10,606 nt of DNA from Eubacteriales Family XIII. Incertae Sedis bacterium (GCA_031263875.1 JAISEX010000133.1:1-10606), one strand, 5' to 3'. Shown: positions 1-7,608, counted from the first letter of the stretch. Notes: a model not told the origin generated them from the letters alone. A program made the numbers and translations.

Positions 1-1
1 G

Positions 2-1924
2 ATATTCGAGTCGTGGCGGCGCAGCAAAAATTCCGGCGTATCGCCCTTTGAAGTCGCGAACACCATTCTCGAGGACGACGATCTCGCCCGGATATTGAAG
101 GTCAATGATGCCCTGGTGACGGTCGCGCATTCCTACGTGAAAAACCTCTACACCTTTCTGGAGAACTCCAATTTCGTTATCGCGCTGACGGAGCGTGACG
201 GCTACGTGCTCGACATCGTCGGCCGCAAGGGTATGATCGGGGAACGCACACGGAAGAGCTCGCTCGTTATCGGATGCAGCAGAAGCGAAACGTATTCGGG
301 GACGTGCGGCATCGGCACCTGCCTCACGCTCGACAGGCCGATCCAGATATGGGGCGCCGAACATTATATCCAGCCGCACCACACCTACGTCTGTTCCGCC
401 GCGCCCATTCACGGCGAGGACGGTTCCATTATCGCGACCATCGACGTTATCGGGCCGGTCGACAACGTGACGGTGCATACGCTCGCCATGGTCTGCGCGG
501 CCGCGGACGGCATCGAAAAGGAGCTCAAGATGCGGCGCGCTTACGATGAGATACGCATGCTGAACGGCAAGCTCGTTACGACGCTGCAGACCTTGTCGCA
601 GGGCATTATCATGATCGACAACGAGGGCGTTATTACGCAGTCCAACAACAGCGCCAGCGACGTTCTGAAATTACCGAACCGCGATATCACCGGCTCCAAC
701 ATCAAGGACGTTCTCGATTTCGCGACGACCACCTGCGATATATTCTCGTTGAACCGCAATACGTGGCACCGCGAGATGCACGTCACAAATTCCATCGGCA
801 TACCGCTGTATCTGTCCCTCAGTTCCTCCATTCTCAAGGACGCGAACGGCGAGAAGATCTCCACGGTGCTCGTCCTTGAAAACCGCACGCGTTTCAAGAA
901 GGCCGCGACAAAGATGAGCGGCTTTACCGCGAAGTACAACTTCGATGAAATTATCGGGAATTCCGAAGCCATCAAGGAGATCAAGCAGTTTGGCATGCTC
1001 GCGGCGCAAAGCGATTCAAACGTGCTGATCCTCGGCGAGAGCGGCACGGGCAAGGAGCTTCTTGCGCAATCCATACACAACGCGAGCCTGCGGCCCGACG
1101 CGCCGTTTATCGCCATCAACTGCGGCTCGCTGCCGCGGAGCCTTGTCGAAAGCGAACTGTTCGGGTACGAAGCGGGTTCTTTTACCGGTGCTAACAAGGA
1201 CGGTTATCCCGGCAAGTTTGAGCTTGCGGACGGCGGCACGCTGTTCCTCGACGAAATCGGCGATATGCCGATAGACATTCAGGCGACGCTGCTGCGCGTC
1301 CTGCAGACGAAGGAGATCGTGCGCATCGGCGGCAAGACTTCCAAACGCGTGAACGTCCGCATTATCGCCGCGACGAACGTGGATATCGCGGAATATATCG
1401 AGAGCAAGCGTTTTCGGAAAGACCTTTTTTACCGGCTGAACGTGCTGACTTTCCGCATGCCTCCGCTGCGGAACCGGCGCGACGACATTGAACTGCTTCT
1501 CGATCAGTTCATCTATACGTACAACCGGCGGATGAACCTCAACGTGAATGGCTTCACGCCGACGGCCATGCGTTACATTATGGAATACGATTGGCCGGGC
1601 AATATACGGGAACTCGAAAACATGGTAGAACGCGCTATGAACTTGACCACCGACGACTTTCTGACGGAGCGGGAACTCGGTCACGAGATCCTGATGAACA
1701 ACGCCATTATCGACTCGAATATGGCCTTTGCGCCGTCGCCGTTTCTGCGCCCCTTCCCCGGTGAGGCGGCCGGAAACAACCGGGAGGAAGAAGCGATCCG
1801 CCGGGCCCTCGTCGCCGTCAAGGGCAACGTTACGAAGGCGGCGGGGATCGTCGGCATCCCGAAACGGACCATGTACCGCCGCATCGACCAATATAATATC
1901 AACCTGATGGAGTTTCGCGCGTAA
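2..1924 (+). CDS. acoR: AcoR-like sigma-54-dependent transcriptional activator (5' end outside window)
   Basis: Enhancer-binding protein that would activate sigma-54 promoters, most likely of the convergent acetoin dehydrogenase genes. The frame is open back to base 2 and the extra residues there (FESWRRSKNSGVSP) are typical of the AcoR N-terminus, so the gene starts upstream and the in-frame TTG at 95 is not the start. Domain order: GAF sensor (about nt 150-545, with SGTCGIGT and WGAEHY), PAS (about 560-890), AAA+ (about 935-1640) and a C-terminal Fis-type HTH (about 1790-1905, GNVTKAAGIVGIPKRTMYRR). Walker A GESGTGKE lies at 1034-1057 and Walker B LFLDEIG at 1241-1261. The sigma-54 contact loop reads GSFTGA (1175-1192) instead of the usual GAFTGA. 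The stop TAA overlaps the ATG of the next gene by one base. The family call is firm. The acetoin assignment rests on architecture plus the neighbouring aco genes. Confidence 0.88.
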   Translation: MFESWRRSKNSGVSPFEVANTILEDDDLARILKVNDALVTVAHSYVKNLYTFLENSNFVIALTERDGYVLDIVGRKGMIGERTRKSSLVIGCSRSETYSGTCGIGTCLTLDRPIQIWGAEHYIQPHHTYVCSAAPIHGEDGSIIATIDVIGPVDNVTVHTLAMVCAAADGIEKELKMRRAYDEIRMLNGKLVTTLQTLSQGIIMIDNEGVITQSNNSASDVLKLPNRDITGSNIKDVLDFATTTCDIFSLNRNTWHREMHVTNSIGIPLYLSLSSSILKDANGEKISTVLVLENRTRFKKAATKMSGFTAKYNFDEIIGNSEAIKEIKQFGMLAAQSDSNVLILGESGTGKELLAQSIHNASLRPDAPFIAINCGSLPRSLVESELFGYEAGSFTGANKDGYPGKFELADGGTLFLDEIGDMPIDIQATLLRVLQTKEIVRIGGKTSKRVNVRIIAATNVDIAEYIESKRFRKDLFYRLNVLTFRMPPLRNRRDDIELLLDQFIYTYNRRMNLNVNGFTPTAMRYIMEYDWPGNIRELENMVERAMNLTTDDFLTERELGHEILMNNAIIDSNMAFAPSPFLRPFPGEAAGNNREEEAIRRALVAVKGNVTKAAGIVGIPKRTMYRRIDQYNINLMEFRA

Positions 1925-3078
1925 TGTGGAGCGGACTTATCAGCGTCGCGGTCATTCTGATCATTTTCGTCGTCGGTTTTCTCTTTCATTACCGCCGGTG
2001 GTGGCCGGAAAGCACTCCCGCCGGTCTCTCCGCCGTCGTGGTCCGCATTTCGGCGCCCTGCCTCGCCGTGACGAGCATCGTAACCGGATTCACGCGGGAA
2101 CTGCTGCGGGATTCGCTCGTGCTGCTTATTATCGCGGCCCTGCACATCCTTGCGTTGCTCGCGCTCGGAAAACTGCTCGCGCGACTGCTGAAACTGCGCG
2201 ACGGGAAGCGGACGGTCTTCGAGGTGACGTTCACCTACTCAAACGTTATCTTCGTCGGGCTGCCGATCAACCAGATCGTCTTTGGCGAAAAGGGCTTGCC
2301 CTTTCTGTTCGCGTACTATATCGTGATTCTCGCGGCGTTCTGGAGCCTCGGCGTAGCGCAGATCGCGGCGGCGGGAAGGACGGCGGACGGCCCGATCCTG
2401 CCGGTAAAGAGCGAGGGGCTCAAAAGCGAACGGCACGGCGAGAAGGAAAGTTGCGGAGAAAGTTATGGGGAAAAGGGCCCAGATTCCATCAAATCTCATA
2501 AATGGGAATATGGCATAAATCCGGATCGCGGCTTGCGTAAACTCATTGCACGCGTGCTAAAGACCGCCGATCCCCGCGTTCGGTTAGCGAAACTCCGCAT
2601 AACGTCCTGTGGGCTCGCTTCGCGCGTTATGAAGATATTCAACCCCGGATTTATTGGCGTCATTATCGGCTACGCGCTTGTCGAGGCGGGGCTGAAACTG
2701 CCCGAGGCGCTGGACCTGGCGATGGGCTATCTGGGTAGCCTTACGGTGCCGCTCTCCCTGCTCGTTATCGGCGCGAACCTGACCATCTTCGCGAAGGGCA
2801 TCCCGAAAATCACGCTCGACGAAATCGTGATTATGCTCGGCAAATTCGTTATCAGTCCGCTTATTATGCTCGGTCTGCTGCTGGCCTTCGGCGTCAGCGG
2901 ATTGCCGTTCTTCGTGCTTATCCTCTCGTCGTCGATGCCGTGCCATATGCAGACGTCCATCCTCGCGCAGCACTACGATGTGGAAGGCGGGTACGCAGCG
3001 AAGCTCGTGGGACTGTCGACGCTCCTGTCCATCGTTACGATCCCGGCGTATGTGGCGGGGATCTATCATTTTATGTGA
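1924..3078 (+). CDS. AEC (auxin efflux carrier) family transporter with enlarged central loop
   Basis: Integral membrane permease of the AEC family (384 aa). The N-terminal half has hydrophobic segments near residues 4-21, 36-54, 63-86 and 106-147, with the motif SNVIFVGLPI at 106-115. The C-terminal half has segments near 241-257, 270-289, 301-323, 327-338 and 359-382, with SLTVPLSLLVIGANL and SSSMPCHMQTSILA, typical of this family. AEC proteins are usually about 310 residues. Here residues ~150-237 form a long, highly charged loop that accounts for the extra length. ATG overlaps the acoR stop (TAATG), implying translational coupling; a GGAG at 1909-1912 could serve as ribosome-binding site. 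Cotranscription with acoR suggests it moves acetoin, a related metabolite or a product acid, but the substrate cannot be read from the sequence. A short inverted repeat CATAACG/CGTTATG (2598-2604, 2625-2631) lies in the loop-coding part. Confidence 0.85.
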   Translation: MWSGLISVAVILIIFVVGFLFHYRRWWPESTPAGLSAVVVRISAPCLAVTSIVTGFTRELLRDSLVLLIIAALHILALLALGKLLARLLKLRDGKRTVFEVTFTYSNVIFVGLPINQIVFGEKGLPFLFAYYIVILAAFWSLGVAQIAAAGRTADGPILPVKSEGLKSERHGEKESCGESYGEKGPDSIKSHKWEYGINPDRGLRKLIARVLKTADPRVRLAKLRITSCGLASRVMKIFNPGFIGVIIGYALVEAGLKLPEALDLAMGYLGSLTVPLSLLVIGANLTIFAKGIPKITLDEIVIMLGKFVISPLIMLGLLLAFGVSGLPFFVLILSSSMPCHMQTSILAQHYDVEGGYAAKLVGLSTLLSIVTIPAYVAGIYHFM

Positions 3079-3462
3079 AAGGTGACGGCAGAGGCAGAAT
3101 GCTCGCGTAATGTTCGGTCTCGTTTCCTTTTGGCGCTTATGTGGGAAACGGGGACGCCGGAGGAAGGACGGGCGTGTCGGGCTCTTTACTCGCATAGGGA
3201 GCGAGGCGTCAGCCGAGCGAGGCGCAAGGGATAGGAGGGGTGCGGCAGCAGCCCCGCGTAGCGGGGCCGGAGCGAAGCGCAGCCCCGGATAGCCCGGTGG
3301 GGCTGTCTTATCGTATTTGAGATTTTCGCATTGTTAAAACCTTAACAATTTAGCCGCCTCATTTATTTCAGGACAGTCCCATGCGCCCGCAAAAACACTC
3401 CCACCGGGTAAAGATGAAAACAGCGGATTCGGAGCGTTTTTCTCCGCAGGAAATGCGGCCGC
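3079..3462. other. Intergenic region between convergent AEC transporter gene and acoL
   Basis: I see no convincing gene in these 384 bases. The middle and right part is a repeat copy, listed separately. Two hairpins could end transcription of the convergent genes. One is TTGTTAA-AACC-TTAACAA at 3331-3348. The other, CGGAG-N7-CTCCG at about 3431-3447, lies just downstream of acoL on the minus strand. Neither has a convincing U tract, so neither is called as a terminator. A 9-bp perfect inverted repeat CCCGGTGGG (3293-3301) / CCCACCGGG (3400-3408) encloses an inner one, GGGGCTGTC / GACAGTCCC. Confidence 0.6.
3228..3389 (+). repeat. GC-rich interspersed repeat, copy 1
   Basis: Shares ordered blocks with the minus strand of 8873-9121. 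The blocks are GGGATAGGAGGGGTGCGG then CAGCAGCC (3228-3253), a GC hairpin CCCCGC-GTA-GCGGGG (3252-3266), GCGCAGCCCCGGATAGCC then CGGTGGGGC, and CCCATGCGCCCG (3378-3389). The inner arms TGGGGCTGTC (3298-3307) and GACAGTCCCA (3372-3381) pair 9 of 10. They enclose an AT-rich core with its own 7-bp hairpin. No coding capacity is evident. The left boundary is uncertain because similar GAGCGAGGCG-type sequence continues to about 3190. Base composition differs from the adjacent genes. Confidence 0.7.
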
Positions 3463-5229
3463 TTAGCAGTGGATCGCGTGCTCTTCCGCCGCGTGAACGG
3501 CCTCCTGGATCGCTTCCGAAACCGTCGGATGGGGGTGGACCGCCGTGGATATCTCGTGGGTCGTGGCCTCGGCCCGCATCGCCGTGACGATTTCCGCGAT
3601 CATATCCGTGGCGTGGAGGCAGTAGAGGTGTACGCCGATGATCTCACCGTATTTTGCGTCCGCGATCACCTTCACTATGCCCCGGTCGTCGCCTTCTACC
3701 GTGGACTTGCCGTTCGCGGCAAGCGGGAATTTCCCGATTTTGATCCCTGCGTCGCCATAACGCGCGCGCGCCTCCGCTTCGGACAGGCCGACGGAAGCCG
3801 CCTCCGGTTTGATGTATATGGCGCTGGGGATGGCGTCGTACCGCATGACGCTGTCCATTCCCGCGATGTTTTCCGCCGCAACGATGCCCTCGGCCGATGC
3901 GGTATGGGCAAGCATGATCTTCCCGTTCACGTCGCCGATGGCGTAGATGTTCGGCACGGAGGTACGCATATGCTCGTCGGTCACGAGAGCGCCGCGATCC
4001 GTTCGGATGCCGACGGCTTCCGTATTCACGGTGATTTGCGGCGCCCGGCCCGTCGCGATGAGAACGCATTCCGCACTGACCGTGCCGGTCTTTCCGTCCT
4101 TCTCGAAGGTCACGGCGTTATTCTCCACGGTGGTAACTTTCGCGCTTGTGAAGATGTCGATGCCCTGCCCCGCCAGATCCTTTTCGATCATTGCCGCTAT
4201 TTCCGCGTCGAGCGGCGGCAGAATGCAGTCGAGGAATTCCACGATCGTCACTTTTACGCCCGCGCCCGCGAGGAAATACGCAAACTCGACGCCGATAACG
4301 CCGCCCCCGATAATGACGATGTCCTTGGGCAGGCTGTCCAGTTCAAGCAGGGTATCGCTCGTCAGAACGACGTCCTGGCGAACCACGCCGGGTGGCAGCC
4401 CCTTCACCTCCGAACCCGTCGCGATAATGATATGGCCCGTCGTATGCGGGCTGCCGGAAACCGTCACCGTATGCGTGTCCGCGATATCGGCTTCGCCGCC
4501 CAAAATTGCGACTCCGTTCTTTTTCAGCAGCGCCTCGACGCCACCGACAAGGCGTTTTATAATCTTCCCCTTGCGCGCCTGAATGCGCTTCATATCGAGG
4601 GCCGCAGACGACGCGTCAATTCCCGCAACGCCGAAGTTTGCGGCCTCGCGCACCTCGTTCAGGGCTTCCAGACTGCGCAGCAGGGTCTTTGTCGGAATGC
4701 AGCCCCGGTTCAGGCAGACGCCGCCAAAGTGATCCTTTTCGGCGACCGCCGTTCTGAGTCCGAGCTGCGCCGCGCGGATCGCCGCGACGTAACCGCCGGG
4801 GCCGCCGCCGATCACGATCACGTCGTAATCGTAGCCCGCATCCTGCGTTACCGTCTGCGCCGTTTGCGCGACGGGAGCCGCCGCTTCCGGGGCGAGAGCC
4901 GTATCCGCAACCGCGGGAACCACTTCCGCCTGCGAAACGCCCGCTCCGCCGAGCCGCGCCACGGCGTCGTCAAGCGCGGACGTAATGTCCTCATCCGCCC
5001 CCGCGATAATGGCGATAGGCAGCGTGACCGCCACCGTGTCGCCCTCCGCAATCAGCAGTTTCCTGACGACCCCGTCCTGCGTGACCTCCACATCGATGCT
5101 CGTCTTATCCGTTTCGAGCGAGAACAGCGCGTCGCCCTTGCTGACGGCGTCGCCCTCCTGCTTATACCACGTGATCAGTTTACCCTTATCCATATTGAAG
5201 CCAAGTTTTGGCATGACTACGATTTCCAT
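3463..5229 (-). CDS. acoL: Lipoyl domain-dihydrolipoyl dehydrogenase fusion (E3 of acetoin dehydrogenase)
   Basis: Flavoprotein (588 aa) that reoxidises dihydrolipoyl groups with NAD+ as E3 of the acetoin dehydrogenase complex. Residues 1-80 are a lipoyl domain starting MEIVVMPKLGFNMDKG, with the lipoyl-lysine K42 in ETDKTS. An Ala/Pro/Val-rich linker (about 85-130) leads to the dehydrogenase: FAD-binding GGGPGG (~141-146), redox disulfide CLNRGC (C172, C177), NAD-binding IIGGGVIGVEFA (~305-316) and the C-terminal catalytic His-Glu pair in HPHPTVSE (H567, E572). The start chosen is the ATG at 5229, preceded by GGAGGAGA. A longer frame from 5277 would add 16 residues with no family resemblance and no good ribosome-binding site. 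Plain E3 enzymes are about 470 residues; the excess is the lipoyl domain and linker. Lipoyl-E3 fusions are known from acetoin dehydrogenases such as that of Clostridium magnum. Last gene of the operon, stop TAA. Confidence 0.93.
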   Translation of the reverse strand: MEIVVMPKLGFNMDKGKLITWYKQEGDAVSKGDALFSLETDKTSIDVEVTQDGVVRKLLIAEGDTVAVTLPIAIIAGADEDITSALDDAVARLGGAGVSQAEVVPAVADTALAPEAAAPVAQTAQTVTQDAGYDYDVIVIGGGPGGYVAAIRAAQLGLRTAVAEKDHFGGVCLNRGCIPTKTLLRSLEALNEVREAANFGVAGIDASSAALDMKRIQARKGKIIKRLVGGVEALLKKNGVAILGGEADIADTHTVTVSGSPHTTGHIIIATGSEVKGLPPGVVRQDVVLTSDTLLELDSLPKDIVIIGGGVIGVEFAYFLAGAGVKVTIVEFLDCILPPLDAEIAAMIEKDLAGQGIDIFTSAKVTTVENNAVTFEKDGKTGTVSAECVLIATGRAPQITVNTEAVGIRTDRGALVTDEHMRTSVPNIYAIGDVNGKIMLAHTASAEGIVAAENIAGMDSVMRYDAIPSAIYIKPEAASVGLSEAEARARYGDAGIKIGKFPLAANGKSTVEGDDRGIVKVIADAKYGEIIGVHLYCLHATDMIAEIVTAMRAEATTHEISTAVHPHPTVSEAIQEAVHAAEEHAIHC

Positions 5230-5231
5230 AT

Positions 5232-5239
5232 TCTCCTCC
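5232..5239 (-). promoter_or_regulatory. Ribosome-binding site deciding the acoL start
   Basis: GGAGGAGA on the minus strand lies two bases upstream of the ATG at 5229. It fixes the start directly before the lipoyl domain and argues against the upstream in-frame ATG at 5277. Confidence 0.75.
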
Positions 5240-5391
5240 AATTCTGCTGGGCACCTCGCCCGCTCTGCTTGCCGCATAACAGGTGCGTCGCTCCGCTCCC
5301 GGCCCGCCTGTCTTACCTTACAGCTCGATCCGCTTTTCTCCGCGCCGCTTTGCGCCGGGACGAGCCGTAAAACTTTTCGCTCCTTGTAATC

Positions 5392-5530
5392 TCATTAGCG
5401 TTGCAACGAACTTAAAATTACATACAGCGAGCATCGACGATTATGGCTTACATTCAATCTGATGTGCGGTTTTGCGATTAATGTGTTTCTATAATATTAC
5501 ATCAAGCCAATTTCATTACAACTCTCTCTC
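5392..5530 (-). repeat. MITE-like element with terminal inverted repeats, copy 1
   Basis: Terminal inverted repeats are GTTGCAACGAACTT (5400-5413) and AATTTCATTACAAC (5509-5522), pairing at 11 of 14 positions. Read on the minus strand the element aligns along most of its length with plus-strand 7690-7814. The best block is 5437-5467 against 7741-7771, 28 of 31 identical. Similarity runs past both TIRs: GAGAG on one side, CGCTAAT on the other. It is about 125-139 bp long with no coding capacity, which fits a miniature transposon or similar interspersed repeat. Confidence 0.7.
5494..5521 (-). promoter_or_regulatory. Candidate vegetative promoter upstream of acoL
   Basis: On the minus strand TTGTAA (5516-5521) and TAATAT (5494-5499) are separated by 16 bases, resembling -35 and -10 boxes. 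The site lies inside the TIR element and could drive acoL separately. The other element copy lacks the -10 match. Weak evidence from motif similarity only. Confidence 0.25.
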
Positions 5531-5565
5531 GGGCGGTGAGATGATTCGCCTTTTATCGCCGCCGT

Positions 5566-6612
5566 TCAGATCAACAATTCGACCGGGCTTTCCAACAGCC
5601 GCTTCACCTCGCCCACGAACTGAGCGGCCAGCAGGCCGTCTATCAGGCGGTGATCCACCGACAACGTAATATTCATCAGCGGGCGTATCTCTATACTCTT
5701 GCCGCCGCCGGCGTCCGTCACGACAGCGGGTTCGTCCTTCGTCGCGCTGACCGCGAGGATGCCAACCTCGGGCGGGTTGATGATCGCCGTAAAGTTCTCG
5801 ATGCCGAACATGCCGAGGTTCGAGATCGTAAACGTCCCGCCCTGATACTCGTCGGGCGCGAGCTTGCCGTCGCGCGCCCGCTCGAACAGCGGAGCCGCGG
5901 TCTTCGAGAGCTCCACGACCGAGAGATCCTGCGCGTTTCTGATGACCGGCACGATCAACCCCGTGGGGGACGCGACGGCGATGCCGAGATTGACGTTCGC
6001 GTACTGCTCGATGACATCGCCCGCGAGCGACGCGTTCATCTCCGGGTACTTCTGCAGCGCAAGCACGACGGCCCGCGCGACGTAGTCCGTCACGGAGGTC
6101 TTTTTCTCCTGCTTTGCATTGATGAGCGCACGTAACGGCAGCAGTTCATTCAAGTCCACCTTCTGCGTAAAATAAAGATGGGGCGCGGTGAATTTGCTCT
6201 CGGCAAGGCGCGTTCCGATAATTTTGCGCACGCCGTCATAGGGGATTTCCCCGGCGATCCTCTTGCCGCCGGGCGTTTCGGATAATTGCTCACGTGAACT
6301 GTCCGAAGCGGGAGCGTGTGCCTCCGCAACGCTCTGCGCCGCCAGTACGTCGTTCTTCGTGATCTTCCGGCCATCCGCCGCCGGAATGCCGGAAAGTGAA
6401 ATGCCCTCGGCCCTCGCGATGGCGCGGGCGAGCGGCGTGGCGCGCACATCCGGGCTCGCCCCGCCTTCTTCGCTATCGAGCCAGATCAGGATATCGGATT
6501 CACTCACGCCGCCCCCATATCCCGTCCCCGTTATATTCAGCGCTTCGATGTTCACGCCCCGCCCTGCGGCGAGGCGCCGCGCCCGCGGCGTTATTTTCTG
6601 CTTGTCCGCCAT
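5566..6612 (-). CDS. acoC: Dihydrolipoamide acetyltransferase (E2) without lipoyl domain, two subunit-binding domains
   Basis: E2 core (348 aa) that transfers the acetyl group from a lipoyl arm to CoA. It starts directly with peripheral subunit-binding domain 1 (residues ~7-42, TPRARRLAAGRGVNIEAL and TGTGYGGGVSESDI). A second follows (~57-91, ATPLARAIARAEGISL and GRKITKNDV), then a linker (~92-118) and the catalytic domain (~120-348) with the active-site motif DHRLIDG (H321, D325). No lipoyl domain or ETDK-type lysine motif is present, whereas family members normally carry one to three at the N-terminus. This is not a start-choice artefact: the acoB stop lies only 12 bases upstream, and those bases are the ribosome-binding site GGAGGG plus spacer. 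It must therefore be served by the lipoyl domain on AcoL. The general E2 fold could also fit a pyruvate-type complex; the neighbouring acoR-like gene favours acetoin. Confidence 0.92.
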   Translation of the reverse strand: MADKQKITPRARRLAAGRGVNIEALNITGTGYGGGVSESDILIWLDSEEGGASPDVRATPLARAIARAEGISLSGIPAADGRKITKNDVLAAQSVAEAHAPASDSSREQLSETPGGKRIAGEIPYDGVRKIIGTRLAESKFTAPHLYFTQKVDLNELLPLRALINAKQEKKTSVTDYVARAVVLALQKYPEMNASLAGDVIEQYANVNLGIAVASPTGLIVPVIRNAQDLSVVELSKTAAPLFERARDGKLAPDEYQGGTFTISNLGMFGIENFTAIINPPEVGILAVSATKDEPAVVTDAGGGKSIEIRPLMNITLSVDHRLIDGLLAAQFVGEVKRLLESPVELLI

Positions 6613-6624
6613 ATTCGTCCCTCC

Positions 6625-7608
6625 TTACGCCGTAGGCGCGACCAGCGCCCGAGCTTTTTCGAGAATTTTATCCTCGGACGGGATAATCGGAAATTCGAGC
6701 GCCGGGCTAAACGGCAGCGGAACGTTCGGCGTCGCAATGCGCGCAATGGGCGCGTCGAGCCAGTAAAAGACGTCCTCCATCACGTTCGCCGCAATTTCCG
6801 CGCCGATGCCGCACCGCTCGTAGGCTTCGTCCGCGATAAGCAGCCGCCCCGTCTTCTTGACGGAAGCGATAATCGTTTCCCTATCGAGCGGCACGACGCT
6901 CCGCAGATCGACGATCTCGCATGAAATGCCTTCCGCTTCAAGTTTTTCCGCGGCCTTCAGCGCCTTCATCACGAGCGACGACGTCGCAACGATGGTGATA
7001 TCCTCGCCCGCCCGCTTAATATCCGCTTTTCCGATGGGTATCAGCTCGATGCCGTCGTCGATGTCAAACTTATTCGTGTATTCCATCTTGTGCTCGAAAA
7101 ACACGACAGGATTATCGTCCCGGATCGCGGATTTCAGCAAACCTTTCGCTTCCTGCGCCGTGGAAGGCAGCACGACCTTCATGCCGGGAAACTGCGACAC
7201 AATGGCCTGCATGCTCTGGGAATGCTGCGCGGCCGACGACCGGCCCGCTCCAATCGGCGCGCGGATAACCATGGGCACGGTCGCCTGCCCGCCCGACATA
7301 TAACGGATTTTCGACATCTGGTTGATGACCTGATCCGCGGACACGAGCAGAAAGTCGGAAAACATCAGCTCCACGACAGGCCGCAGCCCCGTCAACGCCA
7401 TTCCCACGCCCATGCCGACGAATCCCGCCTCCGATATGGGCGTGTCCTTGACGCGCAGGTCGCCATACTTCTCGTACAGCCCGACCGACGTCTTGAAATT
7501 ACCGCCGATAAAGGCGACGTCTTCGCCGAGCAAAAGCACGTTTTCATCACGTTCCATTTCCTCGTCGAGCGCCTCCCGTATCGCATCTCTATACATAATT
7601 TCTCTCAT
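6625..7608 (-). CDS. acoB: Acetoin dehydrogenase E1 component, beta subunit
   Basis: Beta subunit (327 aa, the family's usual size) of the thiamine-diphosphate-dependent E1 heterotetramer. Visible hallmarks are LLLGEDVAFIGG (residues 25-36), DTPISEAG (55-62) with the glutamate E60 that activates the cofactor's aminopyrimidine, a histidine in AAQHSQS (H129), and the transketolase C-terminal domain with DLRSVVPLD and DEAYERCGIGAEIA. The start ATG at 7608 follows AGGAGG with a six-base spacer. Twelve bases separate its stop from acoC, so the two are tightly coupled. About 200 bases separate it from acoA upstream, much of that being an inserted repeat. Members of this family also occur as pyruvate or branched-chain E1 beta; the acetoin call depends on the operon and regulator. 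Confidence 0.9.
   Translation of the reverse strand: MREIMYRDAIREALDEEMERDENVLLLGEDVAFIGGNFKTSVGLYEKYGDLRVKDTPISEAGFVGMGVGMALTGLRPVVELMFSDFLLVSADQVINQMSKIRYMSGGQATVPMVIRAPIGAGRSSAAQHSQSMQAIVSQFPGMKVVLPSTAQEAKGLLKSAIRDDNPVVFFEHKMEYTNKFDIDDGIELIPIGKADIKRAGEDITIVATSSLVMKALKAAEKLEAEGISCEIVDLRSVVPLDRETIIASVKKTGRLLIADEAYERCGIGAEIAANVMEDVFYWLDAPIARIATPNVPLPFSPALEFPIIPSEDKILEKARALVAPTA

Larger units (their letters stand above)
5230..5565. other. Large acoC-acoL intergenic gap
   Basis: This 336-base gap interrupts the operon and contains no gene I can support. The half next to acoL (5240-5390) is GC-rich, with CGCTCCGCTCCCGG and GCGCCG-CTTTG-CGCCG type sequence. It resembles the other GC-rich intergenic repeats in style but does not clearly align with them. 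The half next to acoC holds the TIR element listed separately. Just after the acoC stop, GGCGGTGA (5532-5539) and TCGCCGCC (about 5555-5562) can pair with one mismatch, a weak attenuator or terminator candidate. Confidence 0.55.

Noticed and set aside
541..1891. Minus-strand frames opposite acoR
   Set aside because: They overlap the conserved AAA+ and PAS coding sequence and show only antisense-type composition.
3110..3292. Plus-strand frame of 60 codons downstream of the AEC gene
   Set aside because: It encodes mostly Arg, Gly and Ala from the GC-rich repeat; not a credible protein.
3331..3348. AT-rich hairpin as a terminator between convergent genes
   Set aside because: The stem is weak (7 bp, mostly A-T) with no proper U tract, and it is better explained as the core of the repeat copy.
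5230..5277. N-terminal extension of acoL from the ATG at 5277
   Set aside because: The 16 extra residues match nothing in lipoyl domains, and the GGAGGAGA site points to the ATG at 5229.
3469..5370. Very long open frame on the plus strand opposite acoL (633 codons)
   Set aside because: It is the antisense shadow of a clear flavoprotein gene; its translation is rich in Arg, His and Asp with no recognisable domain and no ribosome-binding site.
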